DNA of 64,000 bases. It comes from Lycocorax pyrrhopterus obiensis. Taxonomy: Eukaryota; Chordata; Aves; Passeriformes; Paradisaeidae. Positions 11,841 to 25,264 of the stretch are shown one piece after another (position 1 is the stretch's first letter; every line of letters begins with the position of its first letter). The DNA is taken from positions 102,790,431 through 102,854,430 of the forward strand of contig JACSVZ010000002.1 of assembly GCA_014706295.1 (NCBI GenBank), read 5' to 3'. Both the position numbers and the translations under genes were made by a program. The notes under the pieces were generated by a model that made no database searches, was not told where the DNA came from, and was given only the letters and a program-made list of their open reading frames with translations.

Positions 11841-14224
11841 GGGATCCTGCCTGAGAGAAGCTGCCACTGCCATGCAAGTAGCATTGACACAGAGCAACCA
11901 GTACCTGATAGCAAGATGGAAGCTTTATTGAGACAACAGAAGTGCTTGGTTGAATTAACTTTATTGCACCATCCAAACTCCGGAGTTAGTACTTTCAGTG
12001 TCTTGCCAGGTTGTGCTCTCAGTAGTGATGGTGAGCATCAAAAGGAAGGGGAAACAACACTGCAAAAGCTGTTGTGCTGCAAGGAAGGTAAAGCGAACTT
12101 TTGGTTTCATCATGCAAAAACATAGGATTCTGCTTCATGGACCACAGCATGTTTCTGTGCTTCAAGTGATGAGACTTTCACATTCTGGCTGGTTCCGGGG
12201 TAAGATGTAAGCCTGGGTCATGTCCAAGCAGAATTTACTTGCAGTGATGGCAATAGCATATTATGCCAGCAAGGACTAAAGACATGATGGTGCTGAAAGA
12301 AATTCTCTATACTCTGGTTGTTTTGGTCTGAGAGCTGAGGAGCACTGCTGCCTTCATGTTCCCCTTTCTTGAGCAACACCACAAATCAAGCAGGCTGGTC
12401 TCCACATCGCTCTAAACTAAACCTTGTTGGCAATTATTCTGAAACAGCTCATTCTTTAGTAAATACCATCTTGATGACATTTGAGGTATTGGTCTGGAAG
12501 CTATATTAGGTTTGGAATCTGTATTCCTATTTCAGTCTCCCAGTCACAAGAGGTAATAGCACTTAAACATTTGGAGGAGGGCTTGCTTGGCCAAGGTGCT
12601 GTGCAGACATGGTAGTTCCCCTGTAGAACCAATAGGTTTGCTTAATCCCCCAGTATGCCAGAAGGGGTTTTATGAAGCTTTGTAAGATGTAATCCAGAGG
12701 TCCTTGTGGGTTTTTTTCTCCTTTTTGTTCTGCCTTGGACAAGAAGATAATTTCAGATTGAGGCATCTGTAGCATATGTTTTCTGCAGAGCTGGTGATAA
12801 TAGAAACATTTCAGTGAGGTCCCTGTATGAATTACGTCACTTGTTTTTTGACTCGGCAATCAGAGAGGAACTAGCAAGGAAGCCTGCTGTCAGTGCTGGA
12901 GAAAGGATGTAGGTCCTGGCGGCAAGCCCAGGCCTGCTCAGCAGATCAAAGGCTCTTCCCTTGGCTCCCATAGCAGCCGGAAAAGCAGCTGCCCAGTACC
13001 CTTTCAGCATCCTTCGTTCCTTTCTCCTCTGCCAGCAAATAACTTCTTTTTGCTCCCCACCTCAGCAATAGTCCCTTTTTATCCCCCTGGCATCCTGCCA
13101 AGCAAGGTCCTTTTATGGAAAGTGCTTGTGTTTACTACCTGCAGATCCCAGAGCCAGCCAGTGGAAATGCACCGGGAATACTCCGGTTCTCACATGCTCC
13201 TCCCTTCTCCCAGATATGCTCCCAGCTGCGACTTTAACCTGGAAGATGAGGCAAAGCTGAAAGGAACAAGCCATGGTTATAAACCACATGCCATTTTCCA
13301 AGCCAGCCTGATGGAAGATTTGAATTTGGAAAAGTGCTTTTTGTGCCAAAATAGCATAACAGCCACGCTTTGAAACTCTTCCCACTCACCTCCCAGAAAA
13401 ATAAATAATGTGGCTTTTTTGTGGGCTTCTTCGTGGTGGTTTTTCCTTTAAATACACGGCTGCCTTCCTCCAAAGCTGTTGCTTGTCAGTGCTGCTCCTC
13501 TCTATCCCTGTTAACTGGTTCCTGACGGGAGGTTTGCCCGCCATGAAAGGAGAGTCAAGCAGACATGTCAGAGAACTGCAGACTCTGCAAGAAGAATACT
13601 GTGTCTGCTATTACACTGCTGTTTCTGCTTCAGTTACGCTATGGGCTGGTTGGTGGGAGCCTTTAAAAACAGCAGCACCGAGCTTCAAAGGCTGTGCAGC
13701 CCTACATACCAAATTACTGCTAAATAGGGGATGAAAGCCTGACCTTTGACTGCCCCACTGGCAGTGTCTGCATCACCAGCACCTTTTCTCCTCCCCGGTT
13801 TTGAGAGTTGATCAGCCTAGTAGTGGTAGGTGGATAAGCTGTCCTGCAATAGTCTGCTAAAGGTCTTGAAAATATTTTTGTAGTTGCTTTTGTAAGCGCT
13901 GCGAGGCACTCCAGCCTGCAGTCGGAGCCACACTGTGGATACGAGGTTTTCCTTGCTCAGTAAGCAGTCCCCGAGCTTGGGTTTGCTAATTATCTGCCAT
14001 CATCAAGATTAGTACGGGAGCAATGTTTTAAAAGATCTTTGTTCCCAATGTGAGTTTCTAATGGCTATTAAAACTGAGAGTGTTTGGGAGCTCCTCTGGG
14101 GAGGTCTTCTCCCTGTGTTCACACACTGCTAATTACACCTTCATATGGGTTTGCCTACTACAAATTGCCAGTAATTAATAATATTCTATATAGAAGCATC
14201 AGAAATAGTTAAAGCATGTGACTG

Positions 14225-14335
14225 CAGGCTGGCCCAGTGCCTAGCCCAGCTGCTTGGTTGACAAGTTTTTCTTTACCTCAGTTTCTCCTTCAGTAAAATC
14301 AAGAGAGTATGAGACTTAGTAATGTTTGTCAAATG
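14225..14335 (+). repeat. MIR-like SINE fragment
   Basis: The segment GGCCCAGTGCCTAGC leads to TTTACCTCAGTTTCTCCTTCAGTAAAATC. This matches the familiar MIR run of ACCTCAGTTTCC...TCTGTAAAATGG in the forward direction. Only the central part is preserved. Confidence 0.4.
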
Positions 14336-17300
14336 TTTAATGTTTATGGGTGGGTGGTGGGAACCATTGGAAATGACAGGTGCAGAAGCAGAACAGGTTA
14401 TTTTCCATAGCTTTGCTTATTATACCTGATGCTTTTATAATGGAATCTAATTTTCTAACTCATCTTTTGCATAAATATGCCATATTAGACAGTAGTGGCA
14501 CTGTTGGGGGAGTTGGAATAAGTGGAGAGAGTGAACTGCAGGATCATTATCACCAGAAATACATATCATTGTTTATTATCATACCTCTAACAAGGCACAA
14601 TTATTCCTGTAAATTTTTTTCTCATTGTTGCCCTTAATTGTTCTTCTACATGTGTCTCCTACCACCATTTCTTTATTATGCGTACTGCAAAACTCCTCAT
14701 GGGTCCAGTGAGGCACCAGTATCACAGAAAAGCAGTGGAGCCCCTCGAGTATGTGCAGACTTTTCTTTCCATCTCCATTTTCTCTCTTCTCTGCCTTTAT
14801 TGGCATCTTCCCCCTTGCCTCTTCTATCCTCCCTGTGAGTCTGGTTTTGTCTTTACTACGACTGAAACAAATAATTTTCCTGAAACAAATATAAAGAAGG
14901 AGGGCAAAACACTCTCTTGTGTTTTGTTTAGTAGTAAAACATGCAGCATTATAAAATATCGAAACCCCAATGACTCTGTAGGAAAAGTCAGGTAACAAGT
15001 AAAACAAATGGATACCCAGGGTAACCATGTGAATGCACCAGGCAGGATTCATTTCAAGACCATGATGTGTCTTTATCCCAGGAGAGATATGTGATAGTCC
15101 TAGGCCCTGGACTTCAACAGTTTTTAGAATTCTGGAAAATTAATCCTTACAGTAAGTTTTTAAAGGATTTCAAGGAGTGGGTGAAGAAAGTAATTTGTCT
15201 TGAGAGGCCAGCTCAGTGCTTTCTTGATCTTTCTACTGTCCCGGTAAATCATTTATCAGGGCAAACTTTCAGAAAACTCCCACACAAACTATGCTAGGCA
15301 GAGTCTCCCAAAAGTAATATTACTCTGCTTTTATGCTTTCCAGACCCAAAAAAAAGAGAGACTGTAATACCAGTGTGGTACAGGCCCCGCTTGATACTGT
15401 GAGGCTTCCCTTTTCTGAAATATTTAGAGAATTGTTCAGGACTATGGGGATGTTCATTTCTCATTTAACCTTGCTTTTATGTGTTTTGTTTCTGTGATAC
15501 CCAATACAAAAATCAAAGTAGTACCACAGTGTGAGATCTTTTCTCTTTTGAATTAGTAAAATGGAATATAAGCTTTATTTTTTTCTCCCCATTAATTGTT
15601 CTGGTTGATTTTGCTAGTTTAGAGCAGAGGTTTGGAAGGTTCAGAGTTTAAAATATTAAGAGAAAGGAAAAAAAAAAAAAAGATAAAAAGAAGAATTTCT
15701 CTCTGCACATCAGAGGCCCCCAGAAAATCTGGGATCACCATACATGACTTCTGGAAGGATACATTTTAACTTGTGTTCATCAGTTGCAAGGTTTTCCCTG
15801 GTTTAAAATACCCCAGACTATTCACTGTCATTTGTATGCAGCATCAACTCCAACTCTGGAAGTATGGTGCATACCTAACAAAAATGAGGTGTTAAAAAGG
15901 AATTTCTCTCTACTTATATTTTGAGTTTCAAACAGTTCAGCTGCAATTGATTTATTACAGGAATATTAATTTAATTCAAGGATAAGAGCTCTGAGAGATT
16001 TCTAATAAATGTAAAGATTGGCAATACAAATGGGATTCTGAGGAATAATGGATAATTTCTGTTATTGCTTTCTACATGGCTGTGGCCATTTTCCCATCAT
16101 ATATGTTAGCACATGGTGAAAGGGAGTAGTACAAGAGGCACAAGGAATAACTTCGTGTTATTTTCCAGCAAGAAAAACAAAAGCAGGTGTTGAAAAAGGT
16201 TTTGTGTAAATGAAAAGTGTATGCACAAAGAAAGTAGCTATACACGCAAGAGAAATGTACCTTTTGTTTTAATTTGCAGATAGCATGAACTGGTGGATTT
16301 TAATAAAGCTCCTTCATCCTAATTATATAATTAGCCACATTTCACATGGGCTGTGAGGGACCTGGAGAAACTGAAAAGAGGGGAAACAACAGAGAAGGTG
16401 GATATTATGGAGAGAGGAGGGGCTGAAGTGAAAAAGAAGTAATCCAGGGGGAAACAGGCTTCATCTGCTATGTTTCACATGGAAAAATTGCCCTCACCCT
16501 TGCTAGCCTTCAAACTTGGAGGTTTTAATTGTGGACTGAAAATAAGAAACCTGTGGTTTTTTCATTCAGACATGCTCCCTCTGCCTACCCACAACATCTG
16601 TGAAGCAGCTATGGTGGCCTAAGCTCTCCCAAACCTAAAATTTTACAATTAATTTGCTGGAAGAGCTACTTGAAACAAAGTGACAAGGGCCTATATTAAA
16701 ATGCTCTGTAAAATGTAACTTCATGAGTGTCAAATACAATGTTAAAAATCCCACCCTATCTATCCGTCCCCCAGTTCACCAAGAAAATTTGATTTTCCCC
16801 ACCCCAGGTGGTATTTACCTGGCACACAGACCTGCTCCTTGAGCCCTTACTCATCCCTGTTCTAGGACTGTGTCTTCTACGTCCGTGTCCCAGGAAGACG
16901 GTGTTAGCTGTGTTAGTGTTTGCCAGCATTAATGCAAACATGGCTGCAAAAGCACTTGCACACAGCAGCTATTTCAAACAAGCTGCTGTGAAGGAATTTC
17001 TGCTAAAAACAGAAGAGAAAAAAACTAGCTGGTATCTCAAAATACTTTCCCCACTGCAGCCGTCAGCTCAGGAGAGAACAACGTAATGCTGTTCTCGGAT
17101 AATGTGGGGTAAGGGGAAGAGGGTAGAAGATGCTGAAGTGTGTTCATAAAGGAGTGAAGGAAACCTCCAGACACACAAAGAGGAGAAGCTAATGTGCCTT
17201 CAAAGTACATTTAACACGGGATTGCTGACATGTCATCACAAGCACCAGCATAGAGCTATTACATGGGTCACTGAAGGGACAGGGTTACCGTGCCCTTCTG

Positions 17301-17792
17301 TAATCCTGTTGGATTTATTTTATATTTAACTTCGCGTTGAATTCCACCTTGTATAATGTTTGGTTTAGGAATAAGTGCTACAGAATTCCATTTTTTTTAA
17401 TTCTCACCTGGCAGTAGGACTTGTAACCCCAACTCCCCCATGCAATTTTTGTCTAAAAAGTAACACAAAGTCTCTTTGAATAGTATCCTTCACTCTTTAC
17501 AGGTATTTTTCATGGGAAGTTCAAAGAGAACCTTTCATTTCTCAGATATTCAGATTGTTTTTGCAGGCACTTTACAAAAGTTTCCATTAACAAATAAACT
17601 GTAAGAGTCAGGTGTGATGAAAATTGCTCAGCCACAAACCATCAACACAGAATATGCTAAAATATAGTTGAAGTGAGTGGCTTAACAAGTGCTAAAATCT
17701 GACCTGGTTCCATAAGAGGTGTTATAGAATGATGCTGCATAACAAAAAATACCAAAAAACGTTTTCCAAGCTTCGCGAATAGTAAAAGAGAT

Positions 17793-17827
17793 GACTATGT
17801 TCATTATTGGACTATGTTCATTATTTG
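17793..17827 (+). repeat. Short tandem duplication, about 17-bp unit, two copies
   Basis: GACTATGTTCATTATTG is followed at once by the same sequence with one extra T. It is near-perfect and so probably a recent replication slippage or duplication. Confidence 0.85.
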
Positions 17828-20800
17828 GACTTTTAGCCCAAGCTGCTTCTTAATACAGTTTCACTGACACACTCACAGCCTTCTACGATCCAAACTACAG
17901 AACCATCCTGGTTTCTTCTTTTCCACAAAAAAAATGTGGTTTTAGGAGCAAGCAAAAAGAAAGCAAAAAGCAGCAGCACCTCAAACATGTTACTGATGTC
18001 AGAAAACTTGGAGCAAAAAAACAAACATCATACCTTCAAACTTCCAGTTCTGATAGCTGGATTTTGGCATGGAGGGAGGGTGTTGAGGCAAGGTCAGGAT
18101 CTAAACTGTATTTGCTCCAAGCATTTGCAAGGAAGCTGGTGAGCCCTGGCTCACCTAGGATCCTGGGAAGCAAGACTCTAGGGATGTTTCCATGGAAGGG
18201 AGACGCAGCATCAGCAGGTCAACAACTGCCTTTGTTGAGGGCATCTGACCAGCAGCAGTCACTAAGTCCATCCATAGTTTCCCCTTTGGTGACAGTATGA
18301 AGAATATCCCAAAAACACCTGTGCCTGAGCTCTGCCTCCTCTGCCTGGGTCACTTGTGCACGAGGTCACAACACTGAGCTGTGCAGGTGGTTGTTAGGAC
18401 ACACACTCTGAACAAGACTCACCAACTACAACTCGTTAAGCACAGAAGTGATCCCAGTAGCTTCATGTATTTGACAGTGATAGCCTTGCATCAATTCAGA
18501 GTTTATATGCTTCCTCAGAAATTCTCTTACTAATTTTGAAAGCAGTAAAAGTAATGGATATTGCTTTCTGCTTGTTGATAAATACATCAAAGACTGTGAA
18601 CAAAATGCAGACAAAATGCCTATGGCACTTGGGGCAGAACCCGTTATATTTGAAGAAGTCCTTGGCATCTTCTGGAATAGGAGGTATCTTGCTATTTTTC
18701 TTTTTTTATTTTTAATGTATCAGACTCATGAAAGCAAGGATCTATTTACAAACCAATCTGAACAAATAGCTCCAAAGACAAAAGGTAATTGCCTAATGAT
18801 CGCCACTGTGGTAGCAACAAAAATTTAATTATTAATGGTAAGACTTCATCTCCACCATTTTTGCAGACTAATATGCCTTGTGGGATAGGGAATGTGCTTC
18901 ATTAGGGGCTTCTCTTAAAAAACAAATGTAAACCATATGCACGTTCAGCTCAAGGTCTTACCTCAGAAATAATTACGTCCATAGCTACACTCTGCCTGTT
19001 AGCTAAATGTCGTTCAAGGTCTTCCTTGTAATATTAGAAGCATGAGTAATACCAGATTAACCAAGTTCCTGAAAAGTATTTTGAGGGCTATTCTTTAAAG
19101 CAAATTAGATTGTGGGACATGGCTCAAGGCAGAGAGAGGACACTGGAAAACTTAAGGAATGAAGCAGTCCTCTTTACATTTACTGTAGGGTTGTCTGTGT
19201 GTTGTTAGACAAAGGGCTTTTGCATATCAATAAGAGCCACATGTACACAGAGAGTAAAAAAATGAAATTTGGGGGGAAATTTGTTCAAATGGTGCCTGCA
19301 CATTTGGGCTCTCCGAGGCTGAGGATAGCAAGCCCACAGGCTAATGTCCAAAGTTCCAATGAGACACAGAGAGGGGTCACAATATTCAGAAATACACCAT
19401 CTTATTTGGCAGGAAATAAAATACACAAGCACGAGTGTGTAAGCGTATGTATTGTGTCAAGTCCTTAAACACAGTTGCTTGTAAAAGGGGATTCTGCTAT
19501 AAAGAACCGTATCTCTGGTCAGTTCTTTGGCAACTTAGCTACTCTCTGTTTCATCAGATAGGAGAGATATTCCCAGAGATTGTCCTGACAAGGGGTTCCC
19601 TCAGAGCTGGGGACATTATCCAATTGCAGTTTAAAGAAACTTAGAGTGGGCATGAATGAAGAAAGACAGAAGGGAAAAAGTGTGAGGGACCAGCATGTGT
19701 GTGAGAGAGAGCGAGCAAGCTGCTCTTTCTTGTAGGGGTTAAGCTGGGAAATGATACCTGTCCTTAGGTTCTATGGTGAGTGAAGCCCAGTGCTGGGTCT
19801 GGACCTGCTAGTTGAACCCTTGCAGTATCAGATCTGACCTTCTGATGGCAGCCACATGGCCTTGAGTCTGTGAAGTGGCACAAAGCTGGCAGCTCTGCCT
19901 TGCAGTGTGGCACCGTCCCGTACCAGATCACCCTATGTACAGGGCAATATTGAGTGGTCCTCAGAGGGATAGCAGTGCCTAGTGTCCTGCCACAGTGACC
20001 CCCCATTCCCAGGAAAGCACCTGCTCATGGCTGGTCAGTGTGGCTATGGATGTGCTGGAAAAATCATGGTGCTTTCTTACTACATGACACATGTGCACAC
20101 AGTCACAAATCTGGATCCATGTCTTTTCAGTTTATACCTGTGTAGTTGTGTTGACCTTGGTGGATTTATCCAGGTGTATGTCAGGCCAGAATCAAACCCT
20201 CTGCTCTGTCAGTGAAAAGGGAGTCAGAAGCTGGGCTGGTGTGCTAAACAAAACACATGATTACTAGGAGAAATGACTTGGCAAGAGTTGAAGCACCAGA
20301 CATACAGAAAATGTTTGCTTTGAAATTCCAAAGACTTGACTGTCCCTTTGGTTTTTTGGAATGCTTTGATTTAGTCATGTGGGGTGGGAGCTGGCTGTAA
20401 CCTTGCAAGGGCACTGGGAACAGTACCTCTTGTGCAGCTACAGGAGATGTGAAGGGAATTAACTGTCAGCAAGCTTCAGGGAGACAGCAGATGTATATGT
20501 GGTTAAGAGAAGTTTGGCTGGCTTCTAAAATGTATTTCCACCACAAGATCAAAAGTGTATAAAATATGTAATCCTTGGATGTGTAATGTATAACAGGACA
20601 TAGCAGTGTAGGTGAGGGAACAGCAAATCCATTGCACGCAAATGGCTGAACAGTTTCACTCTTAATTACTTGAAAGCAGGAAAAAAGTAGGCTCCTGCAG
20701 TTTCCGCGAGTACAAATTACACATGCCCACAAGGAACTCAGGATTTGGTGCATTTTAATAATCCATTTTATGATTCATTTTCAGAAGTAAACATTGCAGG

Positions 20801-21819
20801 CCAACTCTGCTTGCTTTTGGGTGCAATTTACAGGACAGCCCTTGCATCAGCAGAATGAAATACTGACGCAAATCTCCTTGCTGTACTTGAGTGCTCGTCC
20901 GATTTACTCATGCGCTCCTCAGTTAAAGGTAGCTTGTGTACATTTTCTGCCTCTACTTATGTCACTAGCTCAAGCATGAGTGTAGATTGTGCTCCTCCAA
21001 AAAGGTTTCAGTGTCAGAAAAGCAGCAATGGGACTGGAGGCTGTTCCCATGTTGCCAGGGGCTCCTGCTGGACTCCTACCCCATTACGCATCCAGGACCA
21101 AAGCCTACATTCCTGGCGTACACACTGTACGTTGTTAATGAGGTTTGCACCAGAGGAGAGAATAAAAACACCTGGCTGAAATTTCCTCACAATAGCTTCA
21201 GTAATTCAGCCCTCTTTTGTAGCTTTTGTATATTGTTAATAAGTGGTTCCATTTATTTTACATTGTTACACTGGCATTTTTTTCTTAGGATGATAATAAA
21301 AGTAGGATGAGGAAAAAACACTGATTACACACTTTAAAAGTGTATGTAACAAAAGGCATGAAAAATTATTAATGCCGTAAAAATGTGCTTATGTTCCACC
21401 TTCTTAATGACCCAGCTATGGAGAAATATTCTGATTAGATTTTTTAAAAGTATGTGCTCCCACCGAGAAATCAGCTGCTTCTTTCTGATTTGCCTTAGTC
21501 TCTTGAGAACAGCCGCATGCATAAACCTCACAGAAGATCTCTGATGATCAAATTGGAGGGCACAAGAAACATGCTGACCAGGGAACCAGCACAAGCCAGA
21601 CTACCCATGAAAGTTATATTTTGTCTGTATAGGACCTCTTATCTGAGCTCACTCATTTGATATAATCTAGGAGATTTTTACTAAAGTGAGTTTTGCTGGA
21701 AAAAAGAATACGCAGGCTATCATCACTGTTGATTTCTAGGCTCTAGGCTTGCTAGTGAGGCATCTGCCCATGCTTTTGACTCTCCCTTGACTGTGGTTTG
21801 GTTTTTTTACCAGGCATCC

Positions 21820-22024
21820 TAGGAAGGTGTTTGATGCCCCATCCCTGTCAGCGTTCAGGAGGCATTTGGGCGATATCCTTAATAATTTGCTTTAACTTCT
21901 TGTCAGCCCTGAAGTGGAAAGGCAGTTGGACTAGATTGTTGTAGGACCTTTCCAACCAAAATATTCTATTCTATTCTATTCTATTCTATTCTACTCAATT
22001 TCTATTCTATTCTATTCTTCTACT
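21820..22024 (+). mobile_element. CR1 3' end with expanded ATTCT tail
   Basis: The body matches a CR1 3' end (GATGCCCCATCCCTG, then AGGCATTTGGGCGAT, then TTGGACTAGATTG and GACCTTTCCAACC). Instead of the usual ATTCTATG octamers the tail has expanded into an interrupted ATTCT pentamer array (about 21963-22020). This suggests the microsatellite grew from the LINE tail. Confidence 0.85.
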
Positions 22025-22105
22025 CTTTGGCATTCTGTTTACCTAACACTGCACTTCATTAAAAGGTCATGGTGAACCCTTGAGTGAATAGAACATACTT
22101 TTAGA

Positions 22106-22511
22106 GCACAACTCTTATGAGGAGGAACTCAGGGAGCTGAGGTTGCTTAGCCTGGGAAAAAGGAGTCTCAGGTGAGACCTTAAAGCTCTCTACAAATGCC
22201 TGAAAGGTGGTTATAATGAGGCTCACCTCCCAGGCAATAAGGGACAGGACAAGAGGAGACGGCCACAAGCTGTGCCAGGGGACATTTTTATTAGACATTG
22301 GGAAAAATTTCTCCCCATAAAGAGTAGTCAGGCATTGGAATAGGCTGCCCAAGGAAGTGGTGGAATCACCATCCCTGGAAGTGATCAGAAGATACGTGGA
22401 TGTGGCATTTGGGTATATGATTTCGTGATGGACTTGGCAGTGCTGGGTTAATGGTTGGAAGTGATGATCTCAGAGGTGTTTCCTAACCTTAACAATTCCA
22501 TGATTCTATGA
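22106..22511 (+). mobile_element. CR1 LINE 3' fragment
   Basis: About 400 bp of CR1 3' region in sense: TATGAGGAGGAACTCAGGGAGCTGAG, then GGGACAGGACAAGAGG, then AGGCATTGGAATAGGCTGCCC, then GTGGAATCACCATCCCTGGAAG, ending CAATTCCATGATTCTATG. It begins about 80 bp after another CR1 tail, so there were two insertions side by side. 5'-truncated, as is usual for CR1. Confidence 0.92.
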
Positions 22512-24608
22512 AAAGGTTTTAAACTGTGTTAGGAGGTGAGATAGGAATTATGAGAAGCTGATTGCTTTTAAGAATTTGGATTTTAAGGAATGAAAAAGAA
22601 TTTTATTTTAATTGAAAATTGACAGTTTATTTATGGTGAATTCAGTTGCCCTAGCTGTGTCTCTGGGAACACTGCAAGCCCTCTGATGAGTGCTGCAAAC
22701 AGCACAGTCAAACATGTCCGCAGCAGACAGGGAAATTGCATTTCATACATAATTCACAATGTACTACAGCAATTCTGTAAGGTCAATAACTATTGTTAAC
22801 TCGGAGGAAATCAGAGAGAAAAGAAACAAGCATTTGTTCTCCTGATCTTAGAAAGAGCTGCCTACAAACTGCTGATTTCCACTGCACAGCACTACACAAA
22901 CAGCAAAGTGGAGCTCTTCTATGTATAGACAAACCATGGATCTGAGACAGATAAACTCTGCGGGTAGAATAGTATCTCTTTTTCTCCAGATTTTCATCTC
23001 AGAGCTCAACAAAAGTGGAGAAAAGAGACTAAATATAAACAGGGGCAACTTTGTGCAGCAACATGCTGAAGCTGTTTAACTTTGGGATTCCTCTTGCCTA
23101 ATTGGCCATCCAAAATTAGCCATCTGGGCCTGATGTTCAGTAAAGGGAGGGAGGCAGACATTGCCAAAGGGTAGTTCATCCCCTTCAAATACAGCTCTTG
23201 TAAGGAGGGTGTGATAAGTTACTTCACAGAGTGCCTGTGGTTTCCAGGTATTTATAGCCATTTATACAGGTTCTCCCAGATTTTTCCTCTTTTTGTTTTC
23301 TGGATGTATTTGCTAAGTGGATTGTGAGTGTGCTTTGTATTTGTTTCAGATTTCCTTTTGCAGCAAGGAACTGAAATTATCCAGATTGAAACTGCTCAGC
23401 ACACAGGAGCCCAGTCATAACTGGGATTTTCAGACAGTACTGCAACAGGACACAAACAGCATGCTGGAAAACTTCAGGCATTTTGTGCATACTCTGTGCA
23501 GTGAGTAGGCACTTAGGGATTTTATCCTTCTGGACAAAGAGGGTGACATTTACTGTGTTGTTATAGAAAGCACAACAGCACATGCACAAGAGGTCGGTGA
23601 ACGAACGATGCATTGAACTCTGAAGCAAAAATATGGTGCCCTGAGAGTTTGTAGGAAAGGAGGAGTTCAGCTGCAATCACACCTGTTTGAGGAAGGCAGT
23701 GAGGCTCAGAAAGAGCATCTTCAAGGCTGCAGTGTGAGGCCAGGCTGGGGAAGGGGAGGAAAGCTTGGAGAGAGGCCACAGTAGAAAACACAGTGAGTGT
23801 TTATCCTGCAGAGAGAGAAAGATGCGGACACCCCGAGGTAAAGGGCTTCTTTTTCCTACAGGAAGCATGTTTTTGTTTGCCTAGATGCTGGTTGGAATGG
23901 AAAACTGTCCAGGAACAGTCAGGAGAACAATGTGTGAGTAAGGGAGAAGGGAGTAGTATTTCTGTGAGCAGTGCTCACATGGTCACATATGGGCTAACAA
24001 AAACTGAAAAGGCAGCTATTCTCTCTCTGGATGTAATTTGAAAACCATCATTAATTAAATAATGCTGTCCTTTTATTTTCCAGACTAGCTTGAGCTGTGA
24101 CAGAGTGTAATCTGTTGAATAATAAATATCCTTGCGTTTCATGGAATGTTCTTTAACTACATAACGATGCATGTCAAGAAGAAATCTGTGGTTCTTGAGC
24201 ATCTCCGAAGTTGTTTAGATTTGCCTTTTTAACAAGGTTTTAATGTAAACACTGCAGAGAAATATCATAAGGCAGTGGTGGATTGCAGATGGTCTGGAGA
24301 CCATATTAAAATAATAAAATCATAAACCAGAGAGTTAAAATACAAGCAAGAAGAGTGCCAAGCAGGCCACAAATGTGTGGCAGGAATTTTGTTTGCAAAC
24401 ATAAGGGATGGCCCACAAAGGCCCAGTGATGGAAGTTCCTATGAGTTTTCACTGATTTCTCTGGCATTTTGCATCCACCAAAAACCTTTGTAAGATGTGA
24501 ACAGCTGGGAAAGCAATGTGTGGATCTGTGTGCTTTATCCCATGGTGTAGGGCAAGGATGTGAGTACATTTAGCAAAACCAGGGTCCCATCAACAGTGGG
24601 TGGGTGGA
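22512..24608. other. Intron segment without recognised genes
   Basis: Unremarkable intron. A possible, very weak inverted MIR core sits near 22745-22820. Several overlapping short open frames at 23317-24041 on both strands show no domain or consistent splice signals. No other structure is seen. Confidence 0.45.
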
Positions 24609-25264
24609 TGTATTGGTTTTGGTTTGAACCATCTGTTACTTACTAATTTTTTTCTGTGAGATAAGAGAAAAAAAAAACCAAAGCAGGCACAAACTTTAAA
24701 CAACTGTAATACAAAGAGTTTTATTACTAATATAATTAAAAGGAAAGAAAAACAACAAGAAATTTAAAGCCCCCTCCTCCAGCACTTTTCTCTCTTTACT
24801 CAACTCACACAAAGGATAACAGAACATGGGATTTCAGTCAGAGTTGCAGTTCTTGAAAAGTCTCTTTCTTAAGCTTAAGGAAAAAAGGGTTTTCTTTTGC
24901 TTCACCTGGTTCCCAAACTGCCACCAACAGCAGAGACTCGCCCAGAAAGAAACAATCTGCTGTGGTGTAAAACATCTCTTCCATGAAAAAAACTCACAGT
25001 TCTTTCACACTGCCAAGCACGGGCCATCACATGGGGTTATTAATCTTTTAAAGATGAGTTATTTTGGCCTGAACACAAAGGCTTTCTTCGTCACAAGTCT
25101 CTAAAAGCCTTTCACTGCTTCTATATAGCCTGGCATAGGTACTCTTCACAATCTTCACGGGCCACACGTGAATTCTCCACTCCCCATGTACTTCAAATGG
25201 ATTAAAGAGACAAACAGTTTGTGGTTATTACAGTTTCTTACCACGGCATGCAAAAGGTATTTTT

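Larger units (their letters stand above)
11841..21819. other. Intron segment without recognised genes
   Basis: About 10 kb of intron. It holds a MIR-like fragment near 14225-14335, a short tandem duplication at 17793-17827, an A-run at about 15668-15681, and a TAATTA-rich, repeat-poor block near 13930-14180. Overlapping open frames at 14579-15052 (minus, 157 codons) and 14638-14995 (plus) lie over each other and neither shows a domain. I see no definite exon. Confidence 0.5.

Noticed and set aside
14579..15052. 157-codon open frame on the minus strand, overlapped by two + strand frames
   Set aside because: Longest frame in the window, but no domain recognised and composition is not protein-like.
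21963..22020. Telomere-like or satellite array
   Set aside because: The pentamer ATTCT is not telomeric (TTAGGG) and sits at a CR1 tail.
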